Part shown: piece by piece, positions 12,901 to 13,499 of the stretch
Layout: each line of letters begins with the position of its first letter
How positions within the stretch are numbered: position 1 is the stretch's first letter
Assembly: GCA_026986455.1 (NCBI GenBank)
Contig: JALSON010000123.1
Span: 1-13,499, forward strand
Direction of reading: 5' to 3'
Source of the DNA: Thermococcaceae archaeon
GTDB taxonomy: Archaea > Methanobacteriota_B > Thermococci > Thermococcales > Thermococcaceae
Length of the DNA stretch: 13,499 bases
Made by a program: the position numbers and the translations under genes
Notes under the pieces: generated by a model
The model's database searches: none
Seen by the model: the letters and a program-made list of their open reading frames with translations, nothing else
What the model was told of the DNA's origin: nothing

Positions 12901-13499
12901 CAAAACCAAGGAGAATGTGATAGTAGTCTTCAGCAATTCCTGAGAATGAAATCATAGCATTATACTTTTTGTTGTCCCTCTTTACATAATCTACAGTTTT
13001 GTCTTTGAAATTTAGGGCAAGTTCATATATATTCCAAGAAGATTGCAATAGTGGTGCTATCTTATATGTTTTGGAGGTGTCTCCATTTCTCAAAGATATA
13101 TCTAAGTTCTCATCGCCTCCCCAATTATGCTCAATTAGAATCATCAGAGGCCTGTTTCTAAAGAATTCTATTGTCTTGTTTATTTTTAGAGGCATGGGAT
13201 TCTCTGAAAAGACAATGAGATTTACAACCCCATCCCAACCACTGTCAAAATATACCTTGGTTCCAATGATGACACTGTTTTTTGACTCAAATGCAGATTT
13301 TGTGACTATCCCTCCAGCGTTATCATAAGTGTATGGACTGTGATAATAATAAAAACCATCCGATAAGTACTGCTCTTCGTTATCTCCTGGGACGATCTCC
13401 CATTTACTCGTATTAAGCTGGTTTTCATTGAAGTCATCAAAGAACTCGAACACCTTATCCCCGTCGCTCCTGCTCTCTGCGTTAGGGTTCCCGTAGTAG
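9995..13499 (-). CDS. Large membrane receptor-like Ser/Thr kinase with DUF2341/lectin-like outer domain (runs off right edge)
   Basis: The frame is open to base 13499, where YYGNPNAESRSDGDKVFEFF reads as the end of a DUF2341 domain; the N-terminus lies outside. Numbering from the codon at 13453: ConA-lectin-like beta domain to about 200 (closing FDYIYVRKY), Thr/Ser/Gln-rich stalk (217-250), two helical repeats (270-363), membrane segment (370-389) followed by RKRK, four to five TPR-like repeats (400-680), Ig/CARDB-like domain (688-785), kinase (813-1062) with GEGGFARVF, K839, E855, HRDLKPSN (923-930), DWG (942-944) and APEQ, and a helical tail ending MEEGIKLGEEAIVKADVIVH. The order implies an outer sensor, one membrane crossing and a cytosolic active kinase. 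The ligand is unknown; a glycan is possible because of the lectin-like fold (inference). Bases 12840-13430 are much more AT-rich than the rest of the gene. Confidence 0.88.
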   Translation of the reverse strand, partial: YYGNPNAESRSDGDKVFEFFDDFNENQLNTSKWEIVPGDNEEQYLSDGFYYYHSPYTYDNAGGIVTKSAFESKNSVIIGTKVYFDSGWDGVVNLIVFSENPMPLKINKTIEFFRNRPLMILIEHNWGGDENLDISLRNGDTSKTYKIAPLLQSSWNIYELALNFKDKTVDYVKRDNKKYNAMISFSGIAEDYYHILLGFGRGITSKFDYIYVRKYAPRDPVTIVGSEYLSSGGGQTTSSQTQAPSQTSTVTTTTAPQASTTSTLAPVAKSEIEGAETIISKAPSDLDLSDAKSMLDEAKKAYDNGDYELAKKFAETAQALAVKAYYDKLRTELQVKENRGENIENARELLQKAYNAYQEKDYTKALEILTQADLVLQGVQPSKKFPYYLLLLLIGGVLVGGVAYSRKRKGEAERLKAEFESLIGSGDNIVEKDQFGALEYYSKAFSIANRLKDPALIRTAQEKLNTVRGTVIAEINSLVGRGDNSLEKSDYDRALAYYRQALSLAEKLGDEGRIKQLRKKVESVDKIRKIRELISEGDVLMEGEKYSQAKEKYARALELAKEIGNDYFTELLKSRIAKVGEAIDSINREVSSLMSGANALLAEEDYDGAIDALSQALALAEKIGGTVSVEEIRRTLEEAKLRKALRDRLAEAGKSDPATGLGILAEAMEIAKKLNDEREIAGIRSKIEELQRTLVLETLKNGVKLLLPRELPYGKEVTMTIEVENKLREPIDNLTVDLSELSPYFTLSEQKVTFPLIKPRRKLGKDVLLTPKFKGDFDFNVVISSNIGDAVKSLSVKVGDYYSPTQFTPRPLTPKAAPEELETLYEDFQYIGEGGFARVFRARRKRDGKVVAVKIPKTLDPATGKAFVREISNWLHLKHGNIVELYDVNVIPIPYLEMEYCEGSLAKLGKPMEVERAASIIFNIAEGLKYAHSKGVIHRDLKPSNVLLKAGIPKISDWGLSKVMSESRSSTISSFTPFYAAPEQLSPRRFGHTDARTDIWQLGVLFYELVTGKLPFDGRDLGEVTFAIINESPVKPGELNPEAKIVEPIIMKMLAKRKEDRYQSIEELQRDLAKVLNMTYSESLKKSRDLKRTVFYIGDLALINLKAGDLKEALKYLLELRDYAGKYGDDLDWLISQVKLAMEEGIKLGEEAIVKADVIVHQIKMGR

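Overview
All genes in this window read on the minus strand. Protein style (eukaryote-like kinases, Arg mostly AGG/AGA, many Lys/Glu/Ile/Val), GGAGGTG/GGTGA ribosome sites close to starts, TATA-type promoters and mid GC content suggest a hyperthermophilic archaeon, most likely Thermococcus. No rRNA, tRNA, CRISPR array or insertion sequence was seen.

Reading in the direction of transcription (right to left), the right two thirds hold a signalling locus. First is a large membrane kinase, cut by the right edge (9995-13499): a DUF2341/lectin-like outer part, a Thr/Ser-rich stalk, helical repeats, one membrane segment, cytosolic TPR-like repeats, an Ig-like domain, a Ser/Thr kinase and a helical tail. 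It overlaps a second kinase (8373-9992) with an N-terminal membrane anchor, an Ig-like domain, a kinase and the same tail. After a decayed gene remnant and a striking 29-bp hairpin comes a third kinase (5208-8141) with a seven-repeat beta-propeller in front. An in-frame TAG replaces a conserved glutamine codon right after its APE motif and splits it in two.

The left third (about 484-5018) looks like an accessory island. It holds an AAA ATPase of the DUF4143 type and two separate modules, each an HTH protein of AbiEi type followed with overlap by a nucleotidyltransferase of AbiEii type. Between the modules lie a COG2865-type gene that has lost its N-terminal half and a 42-codon ORF that looks like a truncated gene start. 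The second nucleotidyltransferase overlaps (TGATG) another beta-propeller gene, which leaves the window at base 1. This propeller is a paralogue of the one on the third kinase, so the island is bracketed by directly repeated homologous genes.

Functional reading (inference): three kinases sharing a tail and a DWG (not DFG) motif but with different input modules may act as one phosphorylation network linking an envelope signal to cytosolic sensors. The island is defence or stress-type DNA between two of its parts.
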